This document shows positions 9,874 through 18,740 of a stretch of DNA of 64,000 bases, one piece after another. Within the stretch, counting starts at the first letter, position 1; every line of letters starts with the position of its first letter. Source of the stretch: Bacillus cytotoxicus (lineage in GTDB: Bacteria; Bacillota; Bacilli; Bacillales; Bacillaceae_G); the NCBI RefSeq assembly GCF_023715645.1, contig NZ_JAMBOP010000013.1:1-64000 (forward strand), read 5' to 3'. Under the pieces are notes generated by a model. It was given only the letters and a program-made list of their open reading frames with translations, searched no databases and was not told the DNA's origin. The position numbers were made by a program, and so were the translations under genes.

Positions 9874-9887
9874 TGCGAACGCTTTCA
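9874..9887 (-). promoter_or_regulatory. catabolite-responsive (cre) site
   Basis: On the minus strand it reads TGAAAGCGTTCGCA, which fits the Bacillus CcpA consensus TGWAARCGYTWNCW with one mismatch. It lies just before the symporter ribosome binding site, where CcpA binding would repress the gene on rich sugars. Confidence 0.6.
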
Positions 9888-10063
9888 ATCCCTAATGTAT
9901 AAAAGCTTACTCACATAATAAAGATGAATCTACAAAATCAGACAAAAAACTACAAGTTTGTCACAAAACTTTCGGATTTTTTCCTTAAAATCTTCAATTG
10001 TGCTCTTCTTCATTATACAACCAAAAATTAGAATTTATAAAACGTCAGATTATTTCATATAAT

Positions 10064-10738
10064 CTAAAAAGGAAACTCATTACATACAACGACTGGCTCT
10101 TCTATATTATTATTGTTTACAACAACATCCGCACACTCCTTTGGTGCATGTTCTTCTATGTACATATGACAAGCCGCATGATATCGCTGTAGAAACATAT
10201 CCTCAGCTTTCTCTTTACTTCCAAAAGCCTGTGCTTCCCTCTTGGAACCACGCTCTCTAGCAATCTGAAAATCTGTTTCTACAAATATTTTATAATCAAA
10301 TAAATGTTTCAGTTCCTCCTTAAATAAAAAGGTTCCATCTACTATACATATCGTATCCTCTGAAGCTAGTACAGGTTCATTACGAATATACATATCGGTC
10401 TCTAAATCGTGTGATTGTATATCATAACGCTTTGTCCCATTCGGTCCTAATGGGATTAATAATCGTTTAGAAATAGCTTTATAATCATGAGCATCCTCAT
10501 AGTACCCCTTTGCTGACTCCTTCCCTTGTGCATATCGAATTGCTCTTGGATTGTGAAAGTTATCGATACTCGTTCGAATTACTTTTCTTCCTTGATTTTG
10601 AATTTCTTTCGCCAATTCATTTGCAAATGTCGTTTTCCCTGAAGCTGTAATACCACTAACACCCACTCTTACTGGATGATTTAATGTAAGCGCACATATA
10701 TGCTCCGCTATTTCACGAATAACAGTTTGACGTTTCAC
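10064..10738 (-). CDS. uridine kinase-like P-loop phosphotransferase
   Basis: Protein of 224 residues in the uridine kinase/phosphoribulokinase group. The Walker A motif is GITASGKTT (about residues 29-37), and TSIDNFHNPR follows as the substrate-binding segment. TICIVDGTFLF is the Walker B strand and RERGSKREAQAFG the LID arginines. It probably phosphorylates a nucleoside or related sugar in the cytosol; true Udk enzymes are similar in size, but the long middle insertion and tail make uridine uncertain. It has a GTG start with GGGGGAATTGAA before it. It is monocistronic. Confidence 0.75.
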   Translation of the reverse strand: MKRQTVIREIAEHICALTLNHPVRVGVSGITASGKTTFANELAKEIQNQGRKVIRTSIDNFHNPRAIRYAQGKESAKGYYEDAHDYKAISKRLLIPLGPNGTKRYDIQSHDLETDMYIRNEPVLASEDTICIVDGTFLFKEELKHLFDYKIFVETDFQIARERGSKREAQAFGSKEKAEDMFLQRYHAACHMYIEEHAPKECADVVVNNNNIEEPVVVCNEFPF

Positions 10739-10881
10739 TTCAATTCCCCCTTATGGAATCCACCCACATACTTCCTTATCTTTATGAAAAATAATTCTTC
10801 CCTGCCAGTTTAGTTTATCACCCAAAGTATATATTATAAAAATATGTATTCATTTCTTGAGCTATTAATATAAATAAGAAA

Positions 10882-10906
10882 AAACTACAGTATCATACCG
10901 CAGTTT
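10882..10906 (-). terminator. terminator downstream of the cls-like gene and repeat
   Basis: Near-perfect 12-bp stem (AAACTACAGTAT against ATACCGCAGTTT, with G-U pairs) and a minus-strand T-run. It lies past the dispersed repeat that follows the phospholipase-D family gene. Confidence 0.6.
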
Positions 10907-10922
10907 CTTTCATTCATATTTA

Positions 10923-11150
10923 GTAACTACTCAGTCACACATTCCATTAGAAAGTTATTTTCATGTTTCAGCATATAGATTGCTGTCATGAAGATAAAAA
11001 TGGCAATGCAAATCGCTACCTTTCTTTGTTTTAAAACGTTGCGCGTGGCAGGAAAAGTCCCTGACCGCTCCTAGCATGGCCAGTTGCTCTCGCCAACCTA
11101 AAAAGAAAGTGGTTTTTCTGCTTTTTTTCATGGAGTGACTGAGTAGTTAC
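10923..11150 (+). repeat. dispersed repeat, type A ends, copy 2
   Basis: Perfect 15-bp terminal inverted repeats GTAACTACTCAGTCA and TGACTGAGTAGTTAC enclose the shared core (GTGGCAGGAAAAGTCCCTGA and following). Flanks are CATATTTA and CATACTTC, a poor match as a duplication. It lies directly behind the cls-like stop codon. Confidence 0.8.
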
Positions 11151-11157
11151 CATACTT

Positions 11158-12369
11158 CTATAAGTAATAATTAAACATCCCTACTATCTTTTCCTTACAC
11201 TTCTCTAAAAAGGACAAATTGTTTAAAAATGATATCGTCATTTCTTTTGAATCTTGAATATCTTGCGCTAATGCTTGATTTAATTGTTGCAAAATAGGAC
11301 CGCCTTTTATATAGAAGTTCATCTCATCATTGATATAAAAACTACGCGGGGTAAAATTTGCTGTTCCTATAACAGTTGTTTCATTATCAAACACCATAGC
11401 TTTCCCATGAAACATCCCTTTTTTATAGCCATATACAGAAATGCCATTCTCGACTGCTTGACGAATATAAGGATAAGCAGCTTCTTTTATAAAAGGAACA
11501 TCTGGCTTATAAGACCACAATATTTTAACAGAAACACCGCGCTGCCTTGCTTGAATTAAAGCACTCATAAGTTTTTCATCTTTTGGTATAAAATACGGAG
11601 TGGCAATCACAATAGATTGTTTTGCCTGCTTTATTAATTCAATATACTTTTGGAGCAGATCATGGCCATTATAACTAGTTAATGTATGTAACGTTTTTCC
11701 GGGGACATTCTGCTTTGAAATACTAGTTATCGCTTCAGAAGTATCACGTTTCCAGTCTGAGGCAAACTGTTCTTCTAAATCATTCACCCCTTCTCCTGTT
11801 ATTCGCATATGATAATCTCGCCAATATCCAAATTTCTTGTTTTTTCCTAAATACTCGTCTCCTATGTTAAAACCACCACTATAGCCTATTTTCCCATCAA
11901 TTGTTGTAATTCGGCGGTGATTCCGATGATGTAGCGAATAAAAAAAGAATGGCAATTCAGCTTTTCTACTATAGGTAAAATGAACACCACTTGCCTGTAA
12001 CTCATTTTTCATTTTTCTTTTGAAAGACAAATCATTAATCCGATCGACTGATAGGTATACTTGTACACCCTCTTTTGCTTTTTCTTTCAACAAACCCAAA
12101 AAAGTACGGCTGCTTTTATCATCTGAAATGATAAAGAAATAAGTGAAAATTGAATGTTTCGCCTCTTTTATATCAGAAAATAGCTGCTGATACAAAGATT
12201 GTCCCTCAACATATAGTTGGAAATCACTATAGTGAAGTGCATATTCTTTCGTTTGATTTTTTTTCGCTTCTATTTTTCTTCCCAGTGTAACATCAACATG
12301 CATGCAAACAATTAGAAAAACTAATATAGCAATAATAATAGAAATAATCCGAAGTATTTTTTTCACCAT
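11158..12369 (-). CDS. phospholipase D family protein, cardiolipin synthase-like
   Basis: Membrane-anchored PLD-superfamily enzyme of about 403 residues, expected to join phosphatidylglycerol molecules into cardiolipin or a related lipid. One N-terminal hydrophobic segment (ILRIISIIIAILVFLIVCM) is followed by two HKD domains. The first reads NHRRITTIDG, with Arg in place of the usual Lys. The second, HGKAMVFDN, is canonical. An FYINDEMNFYI tail after the second motif fits the family. Typical cardiolipin synthases are about 480-510 residues with two N-terminal helices, so this is a short relative. The start at 12369 follows GGAAGGAAATCGAA; the upstream GTG lacks a ribosome binding site. Confidence 0.8.
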   Translation of the reverse strand: MVKKILRIISIIIAILVFLIVCMHVDVTLGRKIEAKKNQTKEYALHYSDFQLYVEGQSLYQQLFSDIKEAKHSIFTYFFIISDDKSSRTFLGLLKEKAKEGVQVYLSVDRINDLSFKRKMKNELQASGVHFTYSRKAELPFFFYSLHHRNHRRITTIDGKIGYSGGFNIGDEYLGKNKKFGYWRDYHMRITGEGVNDLEEQFASDWKRDTSEAITSISKQNVPGKTLHTLTSYNGHDLLQKYIELIKQAKQSIVIATPYFIPKDEKLMSALIQARQRGVSVKILWSYKPDVPFIKEAAYPYIRQAVENGISVYGYKKGMFHGKAMVFDNETTVIGTANFTPRSFYINDEMNFYIKGGPILQQLNQALAQDIQDSKEMTISFLNNLSFLEKCKEKIVGMFNYYL

Positions 12370-12516
12370 TTCGATTTCCTTCCGCACAAAATAATTGTTT
12401 CTACATAGTATTTCAGCAGAAGTTATTTTTCATGCTCGTTTACAGGTTGTTTCATATTATTTTTTACTATTATATATACATACGGGAGGAACAGATGAAA
12501 AATCTTAACGCAAAAA

Positions 12517-12541
12517 AGCTCAGGGTTTATTTCTCTGAGCT
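12517..12541 (-). terminator. terminator of the nucleotidyltransferase gene
   Basis: AGCTCAG pairs with CTGAGCT, followed on the minus strand by TTTTTTGCG. A second small hairpin (AAGGAGGCTCCTT) precedes it. Confidence 0.75.
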
Positions 12542-12603
12542 TAGTTTTTAAGGAGGCTCCTTAATTAAAGCACTCCGTTAGCACAATAAAATTAGTAATA
12601 ATT

Positions 12604-13107
12604 TTAGTCATTATATATCATATTTTTTAAGAAATCTATTTTTCTAATATCTTTATTATTATTTTTATCTGCTCGATAACTATCCTTAGATGAAGACTCG
12701 TAAACACATAAATATTGCTCAGGATTTAGTAAATAATACTTTATGTCTCCATTTTTATGTATTTCTAAATCCCCTAATTGTACTCCTGCAAAATTTGGTA
12801 AAGTGTCAATAATACCAAACTCAACTGATAATCCCTCTTTAGAGAACTCATGTTCATGCAAATCAATTAGGCTATATTCCATTGAATTCATGATTTTCAC
12901 AATATCATTCCAGTTATGTATAGATAGTTCAGGTGGCACTTCCCACCCTCTTTTATCACCAGGTACATGAACATCTAAGTCTTTGGAATCCCAACTCTTC
13001 CTTGTAATGACTTCCAAACCAACTGAACCCATTAATAATGGAATAATTTCAATATCATTTAGTTTTCTTGCAATTTTAATAAACTCATCAAACTTGTGAT
13101 TATCCAT
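12604..13107 (-). CDS. nucleotidyltransferase-fold protein
   Basis: Protein of 167 residues. LMGSVGLEVITRKSWDSKDLDVHVPG has the shape of the nucleotidyltransferase superfamily: a GS loop followed by a DxD-type metal pair (DLDVH). No second catalytic domain is visible. It could be a MNT-like enzyme that modifies a protein or small molecule; the target is unknown and no antitoxin partner adjoins it. GGAGGGGCAA precedes the ATG at 13107; the in-frame GTG upstream lies inside that ribosome binding site. It stands alone, with a terminator behind it. Confidence 0.55.
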   Translation of the reverse strand: MDNHKFDEFIKIARKLNDIEIIPLLMGSVGLEVITRKSWDSKDLDVHVPGDKRGWEVPPELSIHNWNDIVKIMNSMEYSLIDLHEHEFSKEGLSVEFGIIDTLPNFAGVQLGDLEIHKNGDIKYYLLNPEQYLCVYESSSKDSYRADKNNNKDIRKIDFLKNMIYND

Positions 13108-13342
13108 TTGCCCCTCCACTTTTTGAACTTTACCGAACTGCGTTCAACAAACCTACCCATTAACTGAACAATAGAAATTTTTCTTTTCTTTATACTTTAA
13201 CATAAATTACCTATTCTTTTTGTTTATTTTTCACACCCAAAATAACGAAGTGACAATAACTGTTGTCATCCTGCTAATCGGTATGCTGTTTTACTTGTTA
13301 ACTCGATAACGAAAGCAGATAGAACCTTTACATATCCATAAA

Positions 13343-13381
13343 AAATCGAGTATAAAACCTTTACGATTTCACACTCGATTT
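13343..13381 (-). terminator. terminator of the LnrLMN-like operon
   Basis: AAATCGAGT pairs with ACTCGATTT around a 21-base loop, with T-rich sequence on the minus-strand side. It lies in the 338-base gap between the ABC operon and the nucleotidyltransferase. Apart from a 19-codon hydrophobic frame at 13250-13309, nothing else was seen in that gap. Confidence 0.6.
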
Positions 13382-13445
13382 CGAATACTAATTCTAGTGT
13401 CTCTCCACGTTTTCTGAACTACTTAGCGTCAAATCGCCCTCTTTA

Positions 13446-14591
13446 TTAAATAAAATTCCTAGCATCGTTATTACGCCCAAATTTATAAATAGCAATTAAG
13501 AAAAAAGCGATAGCAAATGCGAATAAGATCAAAATGTTTAAATATAGGTCTGCAAACTGCGCTCCTTGCTGTAATTTCGTGATTGTGTCTAATAACCAAC
13601 GCTGCGGAAGAAATTCAGCAATTTTTTGTACTGATGCTGGCATAATGTCAAATGGAAAGAAGCATCCTGCAAGCAAACATGTCGGTGTAATAATAATATT
13701 TTGCATTGCATTTGCTGAAGCTGAATTTTTCGCTAAAGATACAATCGCTAACGATAAACCAATTGCGATTAAGCCAAATATCATCAATACTCCAATCATA
13801 GCAATTAACGGTATATTGGGATCAATATGAAATACATTGGTCATAAACAGTACCGTTACAATGATTTGCACCAGCATGATAACCATATTCACAGCAACGT
13901 TAGATAATATATATTTTCTTCCATCTATCGGTGTCGACAATAATCTAAAATACGTTCTATTTTCTTTTTCTTTCAAAATGAGTTCTGAAAAGTTCACAGC
14001 TGAAAATAGCATAAACATCATGAGATAACCAACTGTTTGATTTGTCATATCTTTATTTTTCGAAGTATCCTTAAGCGTATGAGCTGTTAACTTGAACGAA
14101 TTTTTTTGATAACCTGTATACATTTGATCAAACTTACTTTGATCATCTTGCGCTACTTTACTTATTGCCGTTATATTATCAATATAATTATACAAATAAG
14201 ATTTGATAAAACTTGCGATTTGCTCACCTTTAATGGAGGAGACTTCAATATGACCCGGTTTGCCATCACGAACACTTTGCGAAAAACCAGAATCTAACGT
14301 AATCACTGCATCAAGTTTTTTCGCGGCAAGGTTTTCTTCGATTTCTGATGATTGAATTTTACTTACTTTTACATGGTCTAATCCTTCTATAAATTTCACC
14401 GTATCATTTGCTATATACTGATTTTCATGATTTACAACCCCAATACGCAATGTCCCCTGCCCTACGTTTCCATAAATCAGAAATGAAAGTAACGCTCCTG
14501 CTATTGGCAATCCAATAATAAGAAGTAAACTTTTTTTATTTTTCAAAAGTACAGAAAATGTTTTTTGTATGAGCCATAAAATATCTTTCAT
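13446..14591 (-). CDS. ABC-2 type permease, second subunit (LnrN-like)
   Basis: Integral membrane protein of 381 residues. There is one N-terminal helix (LLLIIGLPIAGALLSFLIYG), a large external domain (about residues 45-170), then five or six helices ending in a C-terminal hairpin. This is the ABC-2 exporter layout. The start is the ATG at 14591, one base after the stop of the preceding permease, with GGGAGGGGC before it. With its partner and the ATPase it forms a heterodimeric exporter resembling LnrLMN (YfiLMN) of Bacillus subtilis, which expels polyene-like antibiotics. The actual substrate here is inferred only. Confidence 0.75.
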   Translation of the reverse strand: MKDILWLIQKTFSVLLKNKKSLLLIIGLPIAGALLSFLIYGNVGQGTLRIGVVNHENQYIANDTVKFIEGLDHVKVSKIQSSEIEENLAAKKLDAVITLDSGFSQSVRDGKPGHIEVSSIKGEQIASFIKSYLYNYIDNITAISKVAQDDQSKFDQMYTGYQKNSFKLTAHTLKDTSKNKDMTNQTVGYLMMFMLFSAVNFSELILKEKENRTYFRLLSTPIDGRKYILSNVAVNMVIMLVQIIVTVLFMTNVFHIDPNIPLIAMIGVLMIFGLIAIGLSLAIVSLAKNSASANAMQNIIITPTCLLAGCFFPFDIMPASVQKIAEFLPQRWLLDTITKLQQGAQFADLYLNILILFAFAIAFFLIAIYKFGRNNDARNFI

Positions 14592-14592
14592 A

Positions 14593-15702
14593 TTATAGCC
14601 CCTCCCGTCTACGTAATGCGATAATCGCAATCAATAAAAACAGTGCTGAAATTCCAAGATTTAATGAAATTACCGGAAATGCTGCTCCTAAATCATTCGC
14701 ATAAATAATTTTCATAAGCGCTGTATTTGCCCATGTTAATGGCGACATATTTGTAACCGTATTTTCTTCGACTACAAAATATGCTCCGCCAAAAAATGAA
14801 GCTAACTGGACAACAACCATAATAACCGCTCTAGCTGCCTCACCTGTTTTCATAATATATCCCATTCCTAACCCAAAGCTAATCGCAAGTAATACTTCTG
14901 TCAGTAGAATAAGAAACACTACGCCAAGATGGTCGCCCCAATTTGCCTGATATACAAACTTACTAAAGAAAATAATAGGAAGTAAACAAAGTCCATTTGT
15001 GACAAGACTACCTAATATTTTCCCTATGAAAATCTCCGCTTTACTAACAGGCGCTGCAATTAAACGCTCTCCTGTTTTGTGTACTCGCTCTTCTCGAATC
15101 AGAGAACTCGCCCCCATCGCTGCGTACAAGGCAATCATTGTCGTCACCACAACCGCATAATAATCCATAGAACTTGGTTTTTTAGCAGCTTGTAAAGATG
15201 TCTCTTGTATATAATCATCATGATTTCCACTTGAAATTACTGTACTCACTTTCCCGGGATCTACTTTTGCGACTTCAACTGCTACGTTGTACTTATCGAC
15301 AAATGTAGTAAGCATCCCCTGTGCAATACTTCCTTCAATGCTATTTCGATCACTTTCATATAATTTCACACCATCTTGATTCATTTCTACATAGCCAGCA
15401 TATTTATTTTGTTTCACTTCTTCTTTTCCATCTACATCGGCTGAAACCTTTTTAAAGCGAATTCCCGATTTACTTGTTTCTTTTATAAACGCTTCAAATG
15501 ACTGCGAGAATTTACTATCTGCTTCATCTTTATATAATACTTGTATATTTTTAATAGAGAGACTGTCACCATTAAATGCATTTGTTAAAGCCGTTCCCAA
15601 GATGAGCATAAGCACCACTGGGAATGCTAACATCAAAACTAATGTTCTTAAATCCCGAAATTCTTTTTTCATTTGCGTGATAGCAATATTGAAGATGTTC
15701 AA
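14593..15702 (-). CDS. ABC-2 type permease, first subunit (LnrM-like)
   Basis: Membrane protein of 369 residues with the same plan as the next gene: an N-terminal helix (RTLVLMLAFPVVLMLILGTAL), an extracytoplasmic domain to about residue 185, then a block of five to six helices. RVHKTGERLIAAPVSKAEIFIGK before the second transmembrane block is the conserved amphipathic coupling region of ABC-2 permeases. It follows the ATPase gene by 24 bases and is tightly coupled to the second permease. Confidence 0.75.
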   Translation of the reverse strand: MNIFNIAITQMKKEFRDLRTLVLMLAFPVVLMLILGTALTNAFNGDSLSIKNIQVLYKDEADSKFSQSFEAFIKETSKSGIRFKKVSADVDGKEEVKQNKYAGYVEMNQDGVKLYESDRNSIEGSIAQGMLTTFVDKYNVAVEVAKVDPGKVSTVISSGNHDDYIQETSLQAAKKPSSMDYYAVVVTTMIALYAAMGASSLIREERVHKTGERLIAAPVSKAEIFIGKILGSLVTNGLCLLPIIFFSKFVYQANWGDHLGVVFLILLTEVLLAISFGLGMGYIMKTGEAARAVIMVVVQLASFFGGAYFVVEENTVTNMSPLTWANTALMKIIYANDLGAAFPVISLNLGISALFLLIAIIALRRREGL

Positions 15703-15726
15703 GCGGTGAACCTCCTTTTCTATTTA

Positions 15727-16668
15727 CTATTGATCTCGTAATTTTCTTCCTGTCAACGTCAGAAACACTGTTTCAAGGTTTGGTGCCTGTTCCTCTAATG
15801 ATCGTATTTCGACATCGTGACTAATAAAATATTGAATGATTTTATTTAAATTATTCACTCCAGTATCAGAATTCACTTTAATGACATTTTCTTCTATTTG
15901 AACAGCCTTAACACCACTAATTTCCTTCAGCTGGTTTACATCCATATTTTCAATTGCTTTTACTTCAATCCAAATATCTTTCGTATCAGTAATAATCGCC
16001 TTTAACTGCTCTTTCGTTCCTTCTGCAATAATCTTTCCGTGGTCAACAATCGCAATTTTCGTACAGATTTCCTCGACTTCTTCCATATAGTGACTCGTAT
16101 AAATGATTGTGCTCCCCATTTCATTTAACTTTTGAACAGACCGAAGAATGTAGTTCCTTGACTGCGGATCAATTCCTACTGTCGGCTCATCCATAATAAT
16201 TAGCTTCGGGCGATGCGCAATTGCACAAGCAATGTTAAGTCTTCTCTTCATTCCACCAGAGAAATTTTTCGGGTAGCTTTTATGTTTATCACCAAGTCCT
16301 ACAAACTGAAGGGCATCTTCTACTCTCGCTTTTAATTCCGTTCCTCTTAATCCATATAATCCTGCAAAAAACTTTACATTTTCATAGGCTGTTAATTCCT
16401 CGTAAATTGCTATGTCTTGCGGAACAATACCGATGTTCATTTTTGCAAAACGATTATGCTTTTTTATATTTTTCCCTAGTATACAAATCTCACCTTCGTT
16501 ACTTCGCAATAACCCAGCAACCATATTAATTGTTGTACTTTTACCAGCACCATTTGAACCTAAAAACCCAAATATTTCGCCTTGTTTAATAGCTAAAGAC
16601 ATATTATCTACTGCGATGAAATCACCAAATTTTTTCGTTAAGTTTTTGATTTCTAATGCGTTCATCAT
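15727..16668 (-). CDS. ABC exporter ATP-binding protein (LnrL-like)
   Basis: ATPase of 313 residues. The Walker A motif is GSNGAGKSTT (about residues 37-46), the signature motif FSGGMKRRL, and the Walker B motif PKLIIMDEPTVGIDP with a switch histidine in IIYTSH. A C-terminal extension of about 80 residues after the fold is common in drug-exporter ATPases of this type. A GGGGTGAA ribosome binding site precedes two in-frame ATGs (16668 and 16665). It is first of the three-gene exporter unit and is separated from the two-component genes by a strong hairpin. Confidence 0.85.
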   Translation of the reverse strand: MMNALEIKNLTKKFGDFIAVDNMSLAIKQGEIFGFLGSNGAGKSTTINMVAGLLRSNEGEICILGKNIKKHNRFAKMNIGIVPQDIAIYEELTAYENVKFFAGLYGLRGTELKARVEDALQFVGLGDKHKSYPKNFSGGMKRRLNIACAIAHRPKLIIMDEPTVGIDPQSRNYILRSVQKLNEMGSTIIYTSHYMEEVEEICTKIAIVDHGKIIAEGTKEQLKAIITDTKDIWIEVKAIENMDVNQLKEISGVKAVQIEENVIKVNSDTGVNNLNKIIQYFISHDVEIRSLEEQAPNLETVFLTLTGRKLRDQ

Positions 16669-16704
16669 TTCACCCCTGTTTCAGTTTCTCTACTGTTATT
16701 ATAA

Positions 16705-16749
16705 GTAAAAAGAATGAACCTGCTCAGTGCAGAAGTTCATTCTTTTTAC
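16705..16749 (-). terminator. terminator between the two-component genes and the exporter genes
   Basis: Perfect 15-bp stem (GTAAAAAGAATGAAC pairing with GTTCATTCTTTTTAC) around a 15-base loop. The built-in T-rich arm makes it bidirectional. It suggests separate transcription, or attenuation, of the exporter genes. Confidence 0.8.
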
Positions 16750-16801
16750 ATGAGAATATTCACTTTTTTCGCATGAGATCATTCATCTCACTCAGTCTTT
16801 A

Positions 16802-17902
16802 CTATATCGGCAATAGCATTGTTACAGAAAAACCATTGGTTCCATCTACAATTATCGTCCCGTTAATAGAAGCTGTACGCTCTTCCATACCAAGGATGCC
16901 GAGCCCTTTTTTCACTTGAGGTACACCCTTTCCATTGTCTTTCACTTGCACCTTTACAACCGTATTCAGCACATGAATATCAATCGAAATCGCTGTGGCC
17001 TCTGCATATTTCATAACATTCGTTAAAGCTTCCGTTACATTCTCTCCAATAATTTTCCATTGTATTGGAGAAATAGCATCCAAATTCCCCTTATGTACAA
17101 ATAAAATTTTCATATCATGTTTTGCCGCAAATTCATCTATGAATAATTTCATACGATGAATACCAATTTGTTCAGTTGGTGGTTTCATATTTTTCAACGT
17201 AATTCTAATACTCTCAATTCCGTCCTTAGAAATATGAATGGCGTTTTGAAGCAACTCTGCCGCTGTCACCTTATCAGTATCCATCACTCTTTTTGCAGCT
17301 TCCATTTGAATTAACGCAGATGTCATAGAGTGACCAATTTTATCATGAATTTCTTGGGATAATCGATTTCGTTCTTCTAGTTTAAATGTGTATTCCGATT
17401 GTCTGATGTATGCTTTATTTTCATTCAAGTTTTTTGTGAGCCTTTGCAAATCTTTTCGCATCATGTCATTTTCTGCTTCGAGTTTACATAGCCTTTCCAT
17501 ATAAAGCTTGGCCATTGTAAAAACAATAAAACTAAATACAGCGATTAAACCGTATGTCATACGTATATTTTCCTGGGCAAACATAACGGGCAGAAGCATA
17601 ATAAAAAGAAGCATCTCTCTTTTCTGTATATAATAAGAAGTATATTCATATAAATTCAGCGGTAAAAATAAAAGTAATAACGGATGAATTTGTTCATACG
17701 AAACAGCTATAGTCACAATTGATATAAATATAATCACTTTTTTCACTGCATCTATTTTGAAAATATAGATCGTAACATTTATACAAAGATACAAAAGTAA
17801 CGTAAATACAATCCATGGCAAATTTGTAACATTAGAATAGACATAACTAAACACGATGTAAAGGAAAACGATAAGCTTACTAATAATCATCCAAAAATTC
17901 AT
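16802..17902 (-). CDS. NarL-family sensor histidine kinase (LnrJ-like)
   Basis: Sensor of 366 residues with five or six short-looped membrane helices (about 1-130), a coiled segment (about 135-165), then a HisKA_3 dimerisation helix in which RLSQEIHDKIGHS carries the phosphorylated histidine. The ATPase domain shows NVTEALTNVMKYA, DNGKGV and GLGILGMEERT. Membrane-embedded sensors without a large external domain often detect membrane-active antibiotics through their cognate exporter. It lies 3 bases after the response regulator, the reverse gene order of yfiJ-yfiK as I recall it in Bacillus subtilis. Confidence 0.8.
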   Translation of the reverse strand: MNFWMIISKLIVFLYIVFSYVYSNVTNLPWIVFTLLLYLCINVTIYIFKIDAVKKVIIFISIVTIAVSYEQIHPLLLLFLPLNLYEYTSYYIQKREMLLFIMLLPVMFAQENIRMTYGLIAVFSFIVFTMAKLYMERLCKLEAENDMMRKDLQRLTKNLNENKAYIRQSEYTFKLEERNRLSQEIHDKIGHSMTSALIQMEAAKRVMDTDKVTAAELLQNAIHISKDGIESIRITLKNMKPPTEQIGIHRMKLFIDEFAAKHDMKILFVHKGNLDAISPIQWKIIGENVTEALTNVMKYAEATAISIDIHVLNTVVKVQVKDNGKGVPQVKKGLGILGMEERTASINGTIIVDGTNGFSVTMLLPI

Positions 17903-17905
17903 TTA

Positions 17906-18580
17906 TTATTCCACAGTTCCTGTTAAATAATAAATTGCAATTTGCGTACGATGCTCAAGGCCCGTTTTATTCAGAACTGACGTAATATAGTTCGCAATCG
18001 TCCCTTCTGATATAAAAAGCTGCTTTGAAATCTCTTTATTCGAAAAGCCTTTCGCAATCAGAGCAATAATACTAAGCTCTCTTTCTGTGAAAAGACTCTT
18101 ATCTATTTTTGATCCTTCTTCTTTATTTCCTTGTAAGTTAGATTTAATTTTATCGAGAACTACATCTTGCATCACAGTATTGCCGTGATGAACACTTTTT
18201 ATCGCATCACGAATACGCTCCGGGTCGTTATTCTTCAGTAAATAACCTTTTGCCCCATTTTTCACTGCATCTAAAATGTATTCATCATCATCAAATGTCG
18301 TTAAAATAAGCGGCTTTGTTTTTGTTTGTTCACAAATTAATTTCGTTGCTTCCACGCCATTCATATTTGGCATCCGGACATCTAAAAGCGCAATATCCAC
18401 TTCATGTTTTTTACAATATGCTAAAGCTTCTTGTCCATCATTTACCGTTTCTAACACTTCAAATTCTTCATATGTACTTAAAATAATCTTCATTCCTTCT
18501 CTAATAAAGGAGTTATCATCAGCGATTAATATTTTTATTTTCATGTTTGTTAGTATGGAAATTCTCCTACTAACATTCAC
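17906..18580 (-). CDS. NarL/LuxR-family response regulator (LnrK-like)
   Basis: Regulator of about 212-224 residues. The receiver domain contains ILIADDN, the phospho-acceptor in ALLDVRMPNMNG, and the lysine in YLLKNND. The C-terminal LuxR-type helix-turn-helix spans FTERELSIIALIAKGFSNKE and ISEGTIANYITSVL. The GTG at 18580 has GGAG seven bases upstream and is used here. A more family-like start is the ATG at 18544 (MKIKILIADDN), but it has no ribosome binding site nearby. It presumably activates the exporter operon downstream. Confidence 0.8.
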   Translation of the reverse strand: MNVSRRISILTNMKIKILIADDNSFIREGMKIILSTYEEFEVLETVNDGQEALAYCKKHEVDIALLDVRMPNMNGVEATKLICEQTKTKPLILTTFDDDEYILDAVKNGAKGYLLKNNDPERIRDAIKSVHHGNTVMQDVVLDKIKSNLQGNKEEGSKIDKSLFTERELSIIALIAKGFSNKEISKQLFISEGTIANYITSVLNKTGLEHRTQIAIYYLTGTVE

Positions 18581-18729
18581 ATCCTTTCTCCATGTAACAT
18601 TTCCCTATTGCTCATTATATACTTCTCTACACCATTTTTTTACACTTTTTTTGATATAGCTCCTTCTCTAAAAATATATTATTCTTTTTTTACATCATGT
18701 GTAGGGAGACTTCACATTTCTTACGTCTA

Positions 18730-18735
18730 TATAAT
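18730..18735 (+). promoter_or_regulatory. possible -10 element of the sigma factor operon
   Basis: TATAAT lies 6 bases before the in-frame GTG at 18741. If it is the true -10 box, transcription starts at or after that GTG, which would then not be usable. No convincing -35 box is seen; an ECF-type promoter is also possible. Confidence 0.3.
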
Positions 18736-18740
18736 AGAAT

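Noticed and set aside
12495-12551. 18-codon frame with a good ribosome binding site (MKNLNAKKLRVYFSELSF)
   Set aside because: Its codons are the arms of the terminator for the neighbouring minus-strand gene, and no promoter was found.
12604-13107. Toxin-antitoxin module built on the nucleotidyltransferase-like gene
   Set aside because: No HEPN or other partner gene is adjacent; the gene is flanked by a terminator and empty sequence.
13250-13309. 19-codon hydrophobic frame starting GTG
   Set aside because: No ribosome binding site, no promoter, and nothing to distinguish it from chance in AT-rich DNA.
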